The notes below the pieces were generated by a model that made no database searches, was not told the DNA's origin, and saw only the letters and a program-made list of their open reading frames with translations. 64,000 nucleotides of DNA from Gelatoporia subvermispora B (Eukaryota; Basidiomycota; Agaricomycetes; Polyporales; Gelatoporiaceae), in NCBI GenBank assembly GCA_000320605.2, contig KB445802.1, forward strand, positions 797,122 through 861,121, read 5' to 3'. A program made the translations under genes and the position numbers. Shown here piece by piece: positions 11,491 through 23,545 of the stretch (its first letter is position 1; every line of letters starts with the position of its first letter).

Positions 11491-14117
11491 TCACATCCGC
11501 CGGAAAGTGTTCTTGCTCCCGCTGCGCATGCCTTTGCGCCGCTGCGTGCGGCCTTGCCGCTCACTCTCGTTCATCACGTGCTCGTCATCCCCGCCGCCCT
11601 TCTCCATCCCTGCGCCAAATATCTCAACGCCCTTGCGCTTCGCTGGCTGCTTGCCCTTGCCCTGCGCCTTCGTACCACCCTCCTCGTCGCTCCAGTCGTC
11701 ATGTGCAGTCGACGACGGCACCCAGCTCATCTCTATGCCGCCGTCGCCGGTCTGTCGCACGCTCGTGGAATCATCCGACGCTCGCCCCTTGCCCTTGGCT
11801 CCCCCGATTGCCGACCGCCGCTGGCCAAACGACGCGTTCTTGTCCGCGTGCGCACTCCGCGCGTCCGCCTGGGCCTGCAATGGCACCAAGCGGACATTCG
11901 GCGTGCGCCGCGGCGGTTCGCGGGAGCGCGCCTTCGCCCTACCGCTATTGCGGGCCGCCATCCGCGCGCGGATGTCATCAGTCCAGAGCTCTGTAGAACG
12001 CACCCGTTTAAGCCTCGGCTATACGAAAGATGTAAGAGAACACGTACCGCCAGCCACATCGCTGTCTTCGCTCTTCTCTTCCTCGCTCTCGCCCTCACTC
12101 TTGTCGCTGTCGCCTAGGCCGTCCGAAGACGCCTTGTCGCTCTCCTCCTCCTCTTCCTCCACAGCCGTCATCGACCGCCCAGGCTGTGCGCCCTGCTTGC
12201 CCAGTCGCTGCGCGGCCGCAGATGGGTTGAGCAGCGCGTACTCCCTGCTCGTTTCGTCGACCTCGAACTCGGGGTTCTCGAAGAGGGCCTGGAACCGCGG
12301 GTCGCTGAGCAGGGTCGGCTTCTCCGCCTCTGCCTCTGCCTCCACGGGCGGGCCCTTCTCCTTGTCGACGTCCATCGCGTCGCCCTCCTCTGCAGCGGCC
12401 TTCCTTGCGGCCCGGCGCTCCTCGCGCCGGCGCGTGCGCTCGTCTTCCTTCCTGATCTTCTCCGCGAGAGCCTTGTTGACCTTGACTCCCGTGTCCTTGC
12501 GCGCGCGGATGCGGGTCTCCGCCATCTTCTCCATCTTCTCGCGGACCATGCGCTCGCGGTGCTCCGCGTAGACGTACGGGTTCGCGATGACGCGCGCGGC
12601 GTCGTACAGCTGCAGCGAGAGAAAGTAGCCGTGCATGTACGGCTTGAGGGCGGGCGTGCCCACGAGGTGGTCGAGGCCGAGGCTGTGTAGAGAATAACTG
12701 AGTTCTAGGCCGTGAATCACATGAAAGAGTACGAACCTCGTGAGCTCGCTCCGTTCCACGAACTTGTAGTCTTGGTAAGCTGTTCTTGTGGTCTGGTCTT
12801 CGAGTTCCTCTGTGAGGTTCTCGAGGAAGCTGCACCATCGCGGCGCAGGCCCAAGTTGCGGAATGAAGTACGTTATCATTTGGATACCCTCATTCGCCAG
12901 CATGAGCAGACCGCTCCCCGGTACATGGTGAACGTCGTTCATGTCCGCAGCCGGCGTTATCGACGCAAAATTCGTTTCGGGCTAGATGCGAAGCTCAACA
13001 AACAAGCACCTACATGCAATGTGTCAAATAGACGTACCGAATTGCGATCCCAAATCTTGATGACCTTCTTGTCCGCACTTAGCACGAGCCCGTCACCTGC
13101 CATCCGACTGCCACCCTCAATCCATTCAACGTTCTTAATCGGAAGGCCGTAGCCCTGGTCTTTCAGGGCCAGTGGTCTCGTCGAGCGGATGTCATACAGC
13201 AGAGTATGCCCGCTTGACGTACCAATCGCATACGAGAGCCCGTCTGGCCGTGAGGAAATAGCTGTGACAGACAGCGGCGCATTCCGTGTGCCGTCATCGA
13301 CGCCTGGGAGCGCAGGGCCAGACATTGCATGGACAGGCATCAGGCGGTCCCTCGGCAGGCGCAAGATGCCCACCTTGGAGCGCGAGCGAGGGTCCCAGAA
13401 CTCCACCGTGCCGTTGCCGTCTATCCCGAAGCCGAACAGCTGGTGAGCAGGGTTGATGTCAATAGCGTTCACGCCTGCAATGTCCTCGCCGCCTTCACCT
13501 TGAAGGTGCAGGGGCGTCATGAAGCGGCCCTGGTCGAGGTTCAGGCGATAGACCTCGGGGCCAGATGCACCAAAGAGCGCGTCACAGGAGGGAAAGTGGT
13601 ATGCGAGGGCGCGGCCGAAGCGCGGGATGCGCGTGCTGTAGTGCAGGCCGCCCTGGGTATGGAGCTCGATCGAGCGATCGTTTTGGAGGTGAATGGACTT
13701 GGTCCAGTCATCCGAGAGCATCTGGAAGGCACGGGCCGTCAGCACCCGCGGGCGTGCGCCAGAGAAGCGGGGGGACTTACTTACAAGAAAGTCGACGTTC
13801 TCCGCGTCGGAGTGCCGCTCGAACTTGAGCGACAGCTGGTCGAGGTCCCAGACCCGCATCTGCGGCTTGTACGTGCCCGTAGCGACGGCATGGTGTCCAT
13901 CGCGTGTCGTCTTGATACGGTTGCTCGCCTCCGGGAACTCCAAGTGCTGGATGAGCTCGATCGTGCCCTCGACATGCTCCCGCACGGCGCCGCGCTTGCC
14001 TTTGCTCTTCACCGCACGCTTGCGAGTCAGCCAATCTGGCAGCGCAGAGGACGACCCAGAGGCGGCTCCATTGACCGTGTAGACTTTGACAGAACTGGGG
14101 TCAGGTACAATGCCCAT
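11491..14117 (-). CDS. enp2: Nucleolar ribosome-biogenesis protein Enp2/NOL10 (WD40)
   Basis: Component of the small-subunit processome needed for 18S rRNA maturation. Five exons (14117-13785, 13721-13038, 12981-12737, 12682-12048, 11990-11491) sum to 2397 bases, giving 798 aa. The N-terminal half is a WD40 propeller: VYTVNGAASGSSSALPDWL at the start, GTYKPQMRVWDLDQLSLKFE, MLSDDWTKSIHLQNDRSIEL, then VIKIWDRNS. The family block MNDVHHVPGSGLLMLANEG follows, then LGLDHLVGTPALKPYMHGYF and a basic/acidic C-terminus with LWTDDIRARMAAR. The tail is Lys/Arg-rich, as in nucleolar proteins. All introns are 51-63 bases; the 63-base first intron is in frame and could be mistaken for coding sequence. The family assignment is firm. 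Confidence 0.95.
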
Positions 14118-15131
14118 GGTGGTGTATTTCGGGTAACCTTGCGGCAGGTTACGTGCGGATTCTGTGCGGTCTCACGACCGTCTGGAATATTGTTGTTTCT
14201 CGAATAGCCCTTCCGTAACCCAGAGCCGGCCGAAGAGAAAGCGGGGAATGCGCAGCAAGAGAGAAGGTGAAAGTGAACGAGACCTGTCCGACCTCTGCGA
14301 GTCCTCAACGCCCCGGCGCTTCCCAAAAATTCTGGCATCCCGTGACATGTTGCTCGAAATGGGAGGCTGCTCTCACGGATTGCGCACGGTCCCACGGTTA
14401 TTTACACCGACTGACGTTTAAGAAAAGAATAAACTCCGATATTATCTTCCATGCCAATCCGGCCTCCGGGCGGCACCCGCCGCCGGATGAAAAAACCCCG
14501 TCGGCGCCTACAAATGTTCCTGGCGGGACGAGCCGGCGAGAGCGTTGTTGGAGGTTGTTGGGCGCCCCGATGCCGATGCTAGGGCGTTTGTTGCCATCAG
14601 CAACAGCGTCATAAATCAAGATCGTAATTTGAGTGAAGATTGAGTTGCTGAATGGAAACTCAAATTAGCCGAGTTCCGTCATCTCGTACCGACCAGCGAA
14701 GCGCCCTCTGGCTCGAGTCCGGGTCATGATCGCACCGCGTGTGATGGAATGCAGAAAACACCCTGCACGCCTCGCTGCGCGTTGTCCGTGCTCACGCATG
14801 ATAGCCCCACTCAGACGCTTGATCACCACGAGGATCTCTCGGGCAACCGCTGTGTCGGGTATTACAATTGGGCGGAACACCTGCACACCGATCCTCACCC
14901 GCGCTGTACCGGTCTGGTCGCCCAAATATCCGGAAAATGATGGTAGTTCCCGATGCACAATGTTTTCGACATAAAGCTATATGAAATAAGGACCCGACCT
15001 GACAGGACCGTGTCGTCAGAGCCAAGCCCTATACCAACGTCCGCAGACACCGCGCCACATCGGAGGTGCCATACGCTAAGCCTGTTGCGTTTCGGGCAGC
15101 CAGGCGACGATAGACGACCAGAGATCGGTCC
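14118..15131. other. Intergenic region upstream of enp2
   Basis: About 1 kb between the 5' end of enp2 and the 3' end of the SURF4-type gene, both on the minus strand. It should contain the enp2 promoter and the erv29 3' UTR. Short open frames on both strands lack domains. No gene, repeat or RNA is supported. Confidence 0.45.
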
Positions 15132-16404
15132 CCTAGTACGTCTTCTTTTTCTCGTCAACGGAAAGACCGCCTTATCAACGAGTTAGTAGATCCGAGCAGT
15201 GTCAAGGCGCTGTGTGGACGTACCAGGGCCCATGTTCACAAGAAGGATTAGCCCTCCGACGATCGCTATATGAGTAATGATCATGAATTGTAAGCAACAA
15301 TTCACGAGATCAGGGTCACATAATACGGACATAGGGTCTGGAAGAAGTCATATCTGGTGCGACGGGGGCTTGGTCAGATCTGTCAAGAAATGACATGCGA
15401 CACAATTACGTACTTCAGGAAGTCACGCTGGGGGTGCTTCGTGTTGACGCTCCACCAGTTGTTAATGAAGACGTTGAAGATGCTGAGCGTTACGACCAGG
15501 AATGACGCAGACCACTTCGCCTTGAATCCGATAGCGACCATGATACATGCGGCAAGGCCAATAATGGACACAAAGACGCGTGCAATGGTCCACGACCCCC
15601 GAATCATGAACCCAATGAATAGGAAGATCAGCAGCACGCGTCCAGCAAGCAGGAAACTGGCTAGGGGTGAGCGCTACACGTGCAGTGACACGAGCCTAGC
15701 TTACTATTTCTTGCGGTCGTTCTCGCTCAGCGAGGGCAGCCCTGCAAAGATCTTCTTGCGTGTGAACATGGAGTCGCTGAACACCATGAAGAGACCGCCG
15801 ATGACACTGAGATTACGCAGGAAGAAGTTGAGATCGAAAATGAGGCCATAGCCAAATGCTTGGACGATGACAACGCCGAGGAGACCACCGACAGCGAGCT
15901 CAGAGTATTTCTTGCCAATCACGCCGGCGGAGCCGACGAGCATCGTCTAGGGAACAAGGTTTGTCACTTGAACCTTCGAGAATCCAGGTCGAACTTACAA
16001 TGACGTTCAACATCAAGAACATATGTGATAGTCCCCATGGGAAATGACGGTGCCTGTGCACACACACGGGTATCGTCCAGAGGTGAATGCTGTCGCCAAA
16101 GCGGCACGACGCACCGTTGCAGGTACCACAGCTGGTCGCTCCACTGCGTGACGATCCGCCACGAGTCCTCCAGGAACGTCGAGACAATCAGGAAGCGGCC
16201 GATCGCGGGGAGGTGCGGCTTCAGCGGCTGGGTGTAGATGTCGATGTTGTCCTCGACCGTGCGCGCGAGGTTGCGGAGCTTCTCGAGGGGGTCGTCTGGG
16301 TTCGCGGCCCTGTAGCCGGCGGAGGGCCGCGAGTTCGCGAAGCCGTGCGGGTCCGGGGTGTAGCCTCCAGAGGCGGGGCGCGCAATGCTGATGCGGGCGG
16401 ACAT
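15132..16404 (-). CDS. erv29: Erv29/SURF4-type ER cargo receptor
   Basis: Multi-pass membrane protein that loads soluble secretory cargo into COPII vesicles and cycles between ER and Golgi. Seven exons (16404-16115, 16053-15999, 15946-15705, 15656-15414, 15353-15331, 15265-15224, 15169-15132) sum to 933 bases, giving 310 aa, normal for the family. Diagnostic segments are FLIVSTFLEDSWRIVTQWSD, YLQRHRHFPWGLSHMF, NFFLRNLSVIGGLFMVFSDS, FLLAGRVLLIFLFIGF, and KYDFFQTLSIVGGLILLVNM. The C-terminus ends DEKKKTY, a dilysine KKXX retrieval signal for COPI. The fifth exon is only 23 bases. The N-terminal ~40 residues are a Pro/Ser-rich cytosolic tail. The start is shared across a short interval with the MutY gene on the other strand. 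Confidence 0.94.
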
Positions 16405-16839
16405 GTCGGGCGGTGCGCGATGGAGAGGACGACGAGCGGGTGGGGAACGGAGACGAGGAGGACGTGGTGCAACACAGGCGACGTGGCGAAGTCGACCGTG
16501 CGAATGCTAGCTGCCATTTTGGGATAAGCATCCGCGTCATATGGAGCGCGAGGGAGACTTGTGCACTTTCAAACACACAGCTTGTGAGTGATTAACCGCC
16601 ATGGACATCGTCGAGCACGACACAAAACATATGCGACGAACTATCGTGAATTTAGGGGACTAATTATGCTGGTGGTGCGCAGTTTCTGCAAAAACATTCA
16701 CCGCCACATGCGCGCGACCAGCCACATACACGCGTCCAAGCGTGTCGCGCCGGCCACGCGCGGGGCATGTTTGTTCTCTCGACCCTTTGCTTCATCTGTG
16801 CATCCAAACGGGTTCCTCGCTGCTTCTCAATACCCTCTC
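16405..16839. promoter_or_regulatory. Bidirectional promoter between erv29 and the MutY gene
   Basis: About 435 bases between divergent genes. The MutY frame is open leftward from 16840 to 16588, including an ATG at 16666 that would add 58 Arg/Ser-rich residues. Part of this interval may therefore encode an alternative mitochondrial leader. Confidence 0.5.
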
Positions 16840-18984
16840 ATGGCTAAGAAACGTGCAATTGCTTCCGACGATGAATATGACTACAACGACAGTGACGAAT
16901 CCGCTTATGAGCCTGCCACTGCCGCCGTAAAGGCGAAGACGAAGGCAAGGGCCTCGAAGCCGCGAGCCGCAGCGAAGAAGCAGCGACGCGTGGCCTCGAG
17001 CGCAGAAGATAATGCTATCGGCACCCTTGACGTCGAATCCAAAGTGCACTCTGCTCTCCACCCAGCGTCGACTCACATAATTTCTGATCCCGCGCCACTA
17101 CGCGAAGCACTGCTGAATTGGTACTCGCTCGTTCATGAAACTAGGGGGATGCCCTGGCGAAAAGCGTACGACCCGTCGTTGGGCGCGGAAGAAAAGGCGC
17201 AGCGGGCTTACGAGGTCTCGGCTGGTTCTCTCTCGCGTCTTACCCGCGTTGAAATCAAACAGGGTCATGTGTTCTAGGTCTGGATCTCTGAGGTCATGCT
17301 CCAGCAGACACAGGTCGCGACCGTGATACCGTACTATAACAAATGGATGGCGAAGTGCGTGAATTCCGCGACTCGTACGCGGCGTGGAATGCGTCCTCAT
17401 CAGATTGACTTGCAGGTTTCCGACCATCAGGGATCTTGTACGTGTACGGTATTCCTTCGGGAACAGCCCTTCTGATTGACTCTCGTTTTCCACCACATGT
17501 CAGGCCGGCTCAGACATAGACACGGTGAACGGCCTATGGAAAGGCCTTGGCTACTACTCACGCGCCGCGCGACTGCTAAGCGGTGCAAAGAAGGCGGTCG
17601 AGCAATTTGATGGCCGTCTGCCCGACAACGCAAAGGACATGGAAGCGAAAATTCCAGGCATCGGCAGGTACAGCGCAGGCGCAATCTGCTCGATCGCTTA
17701 CGGCCAGTGCGTGCCAGTCGTGAGTACCACCGTCTCGACTCTCCCTAGCGTCCTCACGCCACAAAGCTAACGCGGGTGTTCTGTTCTCGCGGATGTGCTC
17801 GCGGCTTGGGCGCAGCTGGACGGAAACGTGCATCGCCTGCTCAGCCGCGTATTGGCTCTGCACGCGCCGCCCAAGGCGAAGCAGACGCTTGACGTTCTCT
17901 GGGCTGCCGCGGCGGCCATGGTGGCAGGCACGGACCGCCCCGGCGATCTGAACCAGGCGCTCATCGAGCTGGGGGCAACGGTGTGCAAGGTACGCGACCC
18001 CGCGTGTGGTGCGTGCCCCCTGCAGCGGTGGTGTCGAGCCTATCAGGGCCAGCCGGGCCAACGCGAGGTGGGTGCCCCGCGCCGTCTGCCCGTCCACGAT
18101 TGATCTAAGCCGCGCAGAAGCCTGCGCCGTCGCGTGCGGAGGCGAAGACAGAGGGCGTGCCGGATATCGAAGAGCTCTGCACGCTCTGCGCGCCGGTGCC
18201 GCCGCCGGGCCTGGTGACCGCGTACCCCATGAAGGCCGACAAGAAGAAGGCACGCGAAGAGCTCGACGTCGTGAACGTCGTCGAGTGGAGCGATCCTGCC
18301 CACGACGCACGGTGGTTCCTGCTCGTCCGGCGGCCGGAAGGAGGTGCGTGGCGCAGCGCAAGTATCGCGGGGATCAGAGCCAGCGCTGACATACCGCTAC
18401 GCCCTCGCGTGCGCGCAGGCCTGCTCGCGGGCTTGCACGAGTTCCCCACGGTCGCTGACGTCCCTGCGGACCTCTCCCCGGCAGGGGCCCGCACGATGGC
18501 GCAGCGCGCGCTCGCCGAGCTCCTGGTCGAGCCCCCTGCGCCTTCCTCGGCCGCCGGGCGCGGGGACGGCCTGCGGATCGCGAAAGTTGCGCCTGCAGGC
18601 GACGTCCTGCACATATTCTCGCATATCCGGAAAACGTACCGGGTCCAGTGGGTGCTGCTGGAAGGGGGCGACGCCCCACCGGCGTTGATCACCACTGCGG
18701 CGCGTCCTGTTGCGCCCAAGCGCAAGATCTCGGGGCGTGACAAGCAGCGGGACGACGCGATAGGCGAGGAGGCCGCCAGCGTAGAGACAGGTGCGCGCAA
18801 AACACCCACAGGGCCGGTATCCGCAGCGTGGACGCTACTGGGAGAGGTGTCCGATGCAAAGTAAGTCCTTACCCCGTTCGTGCTGGCGGTGGCCGCTTAT
18901 GTCCGCGCGACTGCTCCCGCGTGCCGCAGCGTCGGGACGGGGGTGCTCAAAGTCTGGAAGCGCGCCTGCGCGCTATGGGAGTGA
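16840..18984 (+). CDS. myh1: Adenine DNA glycosylase (MutY/MUTYH homologue)
   Basis: Base-excision-repair enzyme that removes adenine mispaired with 8-oxoguanine. Eight exons (16840-17214, 17278-17354, 17416-17437, 17504-17719, 17816-18067, 18118-18343, 18419-18860, 18930-18984) sum to 1665 bases, giving 554 aa. Motifs: [30 protein letters not shown] (catalytic Glu), [15 protein letters not shown], and the helix-hairpin-helix [19 protein letters not shown]. The [4Fe-4S] loop is [18 protein letters not shown] (C-X6-C-X2-C-X5-C). The C-terminal NUDIX-like 8-oxoG-recognition domain contains [20 protein letters not shown] after splicing. The last intron starts inside an apparent TAA (gtaagt at 18861), so reading through gives a false stop; splicing yields the family ending [13 protein letters not shown]. 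An in-frame upstream ATG at 16666 could add a mitochondrial leader. The third exon is 22 bases. Confidence 0.95.
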
Positions 18985-21900
18985 CGCTAAGCCGCGTTGC
19001 GCAAGTGCGGCGCGAAGGCCGGGGCGAGGCAGCTCGCGCAGCTCGCTCCGCCGCCCTCGTGCTCGGGATTCCCGCTCGCTGGGAGCGGGGGAGGGAGTGC
19101 GCTGCAATATAGCCTTATCCGGCGGGCCTGAAGACGAGAGCCGGGTGCAGTGTGTAGAGTAGCGCGTCGTATGGTGCGGAAGAGCATTTAGCCATGCACC
19201 CACAGGCTGATTACATGTAAGGAGGCGTGTTGCGCAGGGCGCGCCCGTGGCGGATGTCGGAGAATGCGCTGACTGTATTGCGACAGTCCGGGGCGGCGTG
19301 CATGTGCGATCGGCGGCGACCGCGTCTGTCTATTTTGAATGCCAATTCAAACACGCACGATGGAAGGAAGATGGCGGCGAAGCGCGATGAGATGAGATGA
19401 GTGCTGGTTCGCGCTTTCGCTCGAAAGACTCGCGGGAGCGGCGGCTTCTCGCGCGATGTGCGCAACATCGTGGAGGCGACGCGGAAGGTACACGACGCGC
19501 CATGATACTGAGACTGGGCGGTTTCTCCCATGGTGTCTGCAAAGATAAACCGCGGCTGGTATCTGCCCCGCGCCCGGCATAAGACATAGTCGCCATGCCC
19601 GCGAAGGTGATCCAAAAGCGTCCGCGAAACACGTACGAACAGCTTGGTTGGCTCTGCCCGACTGCTACGAAGCTGGAGTTGATCTCAGCCTGGACCTGGC
19701 ACACCTCTTTCGGAAAAACTCAAATTGCGGGATTCGGCCGGCGCGCAGCACGTCGCATTGCGATTCCTGGGAACCCATCGTGGGCGCACATGAAAAGTGC
19801 ATTGCACGTTGCCAGCTCCTTTCCGAAATTCTCGAGTCGCGCAGGTGGTTCAGCCACTGAGATGGGCGCTTGGGGAACGATCTTCATATAATTTAGGCGC
19901 CTGTGAGCGCGCCCAGCAGGATTGTCCGAGGAAGCTCCGGGGGTACTGAACGCTGCGACGCGCTGAGACGACTATGTCGGAACATTTTGACGAACAAGGC
20001 CAACCTTGGCACCGGCGGGGAATCGCTGCAGTTCATTCTGCACTCTATCGCTCCCCCATTTCTCAGGCCAGCCCATTCACTCGTTCGCCAGTCAGACCGC
20101 GGGCCATATTGGCAAGATGCGACCGTGACGGCGACCGCCCCGAGCACATGGACGGCATCCAGGACTTCTCGCCGCCCGCACGATCCGAACAGTGCGTCGC
20201 CCGTCCAGCTCGTCGTGCACAGGCGGCGCACAGCTCTGCGCGCGGCCCACGCGGGCCCGCGATGCGCGTCGCCAGCCGCAGCGTGCAGCACGCGCGTCTC
20301 GCGGCGGCCTGCAGCCTGCAGCCTGATTCGTGCGCACCTCAGCACCCACCGCCCACGCGGCGCACCCCAGGCCCCAACTTCCGCGCCGCACGCCAGCACG
20401 AGCGGATGATGCCGCGCGCAGCAGCCGCGAGACGGGCGGGGTCGCGATCCTGCGGCCTCTGCGCGCTGGGCTGGGCCGGCGGCTCGACGCCTGCGCGGGG
20501 TGACGACGCAGATCCGCTTGATCCAGCCCGTCGAGCGTGCGCTGGGGCCAACGCAGCCGCGGGCGCTGGCACGCTGCACGCCGCACGCTGCACATGGGCC
20601 CGTCGGTCGCCAGGGCACCCGGGCCCCTTGCGTGATCCCTGATCGAGTCGCGCACGCACGGGCAGTTTAGACTCAGCGATGGCCGGCGGGACAGGGCCAG
20701 GCTCTGGAGTCCGGCGGGCACAGCCCTACTTTCGCTGTGCAGGGCAGTCGCAAGACGCGAGTGCTGGCGCACATGCACGGCGGGCCCCCAGTGCTGGGTA
20801 ACGCGCGCCATCAGCAATTGCCTCCGAGCCCGCGGCGCATCCCACCCGCCCCGACGCCCGCCCGCATGTCGCCGTGTCGCCTGCCGCCTCGTCCGCCCGC
20901 GCACACGCGCAGCGGCGGCCCTCTATGCGCGCTGTGACAGCCGGGCGCCCGCGCGGTGTGCGGCCACTGAATGGACGCGGACGCGGGCGTGGACAGGCGG
21001 TGGCAGGATCAGGATCACGTCCAGCTGGAACCGCGCACCCGCCAGCGCGTCGCGCCGTCGCACCAGCCCGCGCAGTCTGTCTGGCAGATCCATCTCCGTC
21101 GCCCTGTCTCCGTGTCGCTGTCCTCCGTTTCGCTGTTTCGCTGTTTCGCCGTTTCGCCGTCTCACGCCCGCCCGTCTCGTCTCGTCGTCGTTTCACGCGC
21201 AGACGTCCCGGGTGTGCGGCAGGCACGAGGCCACGCTCGGTCACGCCGCGATTCTCGCGCACTCTCTCGTTCCTGCTTTCCTGCTGCGAGGCGCAAACGC
21301 AAAGCCGTCCACACAGCAGCAGCAGCACCTGACATCACCACACCGCGCCCCGGCAATCCGAGCACACCGTTCCCGCATGCGCGCCGCGCGCCGCGCGCGG
21401 TGCTCGGTCTGCGCGGGGACGCCCAGCTGCGGCGAGACGGCGCTGCGATCGCTGCCCGTGCCTGCGTGCGGTGCGCGATGGGCGATGGGCGATGGGTGAT
21501 GCGGGCCCCGTTCGCGGGGGCGCGCGCACCGCCCCTCCCTCCCAGAGCCGCGCACCGGACGCGGAACGCCGCGGCCTCGCGAGCGAGCGAGCGGGCGGGC
21601 TCGCCACGACCGACGCAGCCCGCATTAGCACACGCTCTCGACACTAAATGTACACATGGGCGCATCCCCGCGCATCTGTGCCTCGTCTCCCAGTTCGGAC
21701 CCGCGTGCGTAGTCATGGATAGCAGCGAACAATAGCAACAGCAGCAGCAGCAGTGTGTGTACGTAGACTTAGACTGTAGATAGTACTTATGTGCGCAAGT
21801 CCGGGCGTAGCGTAGCGTACGACGTAGCAGGGGAAGACTATGCAAGAAAGGGCAGACAGACAGATGGCGGTATTACAACACGGCGGCGGCGGCGCGGGAT

Positions 21901-22004
21901 ACATATCGTATGCGCCCAGCTCAGACTTCTCTCGCCGTTCCTTCGTTCCTTCGTTCGTTCCTTCATTCGCGCGCTCGATCGATTTTGCGCCCCCGCACGC
22001 GCGC
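18985..22004. other. 3 kb GC-rich interval between convergent MutY and WOPR genes
   Basis: No gene is supported. Long open frames occur in many frames on both strands (for example 19974-20642, 20092-20904 and 20971-21735). They are rich in Arg, Ala, Pro and Cys, overlap one another, and have no domains or consistent splicing, as expected where AT-rich stop codons are rare. From about 20.2 kb the sequence becomes extremely GC-rich with short simple repeats: tttcgcc/tttcgct units near 21120-21170, gatgggc units near 21478-21500, a CAG run near 21738-21753, and CGTTCCTT units near 21940-21970. It may include a long 3' UTR of the WOPR gene. Confidence 0.5.
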
Positions 22005-23430
22005 TCAGCGCCGCACGAGCGGCTTGCGCTCCTCGCTCTCCACCACGAGCCCCGCTTGCGCCTGCGCCTGCGCGCGCTCCCACTCCATCTCCTCGTCGAG
22101 CATCCACCCGCGGCGGCCGGGCGCGGGCACGCCGAGGCGGCGCAGGAGCCGCTCGTCCGCGGGGTCGCGCGGGGGCGGCGCGCGGCCCTGCAGCACCGCG
22201 AGCGGGACGAGCGCGCGCGGCTCGCGCTTGGCGCCCCGGGGGAGGGGCGCGAGCGCGGGCGGCGGCGTGTGCGGGGAGGACCCGTCGGACGACGCGGACG
22301 CGGAGGACGGGTACGGCGAGGGGTCGCGCAGCGCCGCGCTGGGCGCGGGGTAGGTGTATGCGTGCGCGAGCGGCGGCGCGGGGTGCGGGTGGTGGTGCGC
22401 GGGCGCGTGGTGTTGGTATTGCGGGTGCGGGTGCGGCGCGTACTGCTGGGGCGGCCTGTACCCGGGGCCGGGCACGGGCGAGTCGAGGAGGCGCATCTCG
22501 GCGGCGGCGTCGGGGTCGAGCACGAACTTGGGCGGGTTCGGGTGTGCGCCGGAGCCGGGGGAGCCGGCGCTGGGCGCGCGGGGGAAGTCGAGCCCCCAGG
22601 GGTCGCCGGCGGCAGGGGGCGGGGGCGGCGGGTCCTCGGTGGGCTCGCGGCGGCCCTTGCTCGCGCGGGCGGAGCGGAAGAGGCCCTCGGGCACGCGGAT
22701 GTCGCCGACCTCCTGGATGGAGTCGATCGTGTCGAGCGCGTCGACGGTTGTCTGGCTGAAATAGGCCGCTGCAGGGCGGGGTTAGTCCGGTGGACAGGGG
22801 ACGGGCCGGGAGGGGACGCACTGAGGTGCCACTTGCGCGTGATGCCGCGGGGGCGGTCGTCGGGGAGGGTGACGTGCACGGAGTAGGTCTGCTTGATGAG
22901 CCGCTCGGGCTCGGCGCGGGGGTGCGCGGCGGAGCCGGCGCGCTGGCGGCGCATCATGTTCGCCCACGGCGCGGAGGGGTGCGCGGGGTCGTCCTGGACG
23001 TCCGTCTCGCGCTGCTGGTAGAAGAGGAAGTCCTGCGGGCGCGCGCGTCAGGCCGCGTGATGGGGCGAGGACCGGGGGACTAGGAAAGCGAGGAGACGAG
23101 GGCGGGACTCACGTCGCGGACGCGGCTGGGGCCCCAGCCCATGCCGTCTGTCCACCGCTCCATGCCCATGCCGGTGGCCTCCGAGTTGGCGCAGCGCTCC
23201 TCCCAGACGAAGACGTCGCCGGAGGAGATGCTGTCCGAGCGGGCGGAGGGGGGTGTCAGCTGTGAGCGCGTGCGGAGGGGGGGGACTCACGCGCGGCGCT
23301 CCTCGGCGTCGAGGCGGCGGGTGGTCATGGGGAGGATGTTGCGGGCGACGGCGTAGAAGATCTGGAGGGCGTCGCGGGTCGAGCGGAGGCGGACGCCGCG
23401 GAGGGTCGGGCGCTGCATCGGATGCTGCAT
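22005..23430 (-). CDS. WOPR-domain (Gti1/Pac2 family) transcription factor
   Basis: Fungal-specific DNA-binding regulator; relatives (Wor1, Ryp1, Sge1, Gti1, Pac2) control morphological switching, virulence or sexual development. Four exons (23430-23291, 23230-23113, 23032-22822, 22768-22005) sum to 1233 bases, giving 410 aa. WOPR box A: TLRGVRLRSTRDALQIFYAV, ILPMTTRRLDAEERR, then GDVFVWEERCANSEATGMG, MERWTDGMGWGPSRVRDDFL. WOPR box B: LIKQTYSVHVTLPDDRPRGI then KWHLTAYFSQTTVDAL. The tail after residue ~185 is Pro/Ala/His-rich and disordered, including HPHPQYQHHAP-type sequence. A second in-frame ATG lies 15 bases inside. Coding sequence is extremely GC-rich. It sits alone between unusually long non-coding flanks, as is known for developmental master regulators. 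Target genes cannot be inferred from sequence. Confidence 0.93.
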
Positions 23431-23490
23431 GCGGGTGCGCGGTGCGGTCGGGGCGGCCGTCGAGTGCGGCGGGGGGGTAGGCTGGCGGGG

Positions 23491-23545
23491 GCTAGGAATG
23501 CAGCGGCGGGGGCTAGGAATGCGACGGGGGGTAGGAATGCAGCGG
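23491..23545. repeat. Short tandem repeat just upstream of the WOPR gene
   Basis: Three imperfect direct copies of a unit close to gctaggaatgcagcggcggg, at about 20-22 base spacing, 60-110 bases upstream of the predicted WOPR start. Each contains ggaatg, which reads CATTCC on the gene's strand. Confidence 0.7.

Noticed and set aside
19974..21845. Long open frames downstream of MutY on both strands
   Set aside because: Same GC-driven pattern with mutually overlapping frames and low-complexity composition; no recognisable motif.
21713..22957. 414-codon minus-strand open frame across the WOPR gene in another frame
   Set aside because: It is a shadow of WOPR exons 3-4; the WOPR motifs are in the spliced frame, and this frame is Arg/Pro/Thr repeats.
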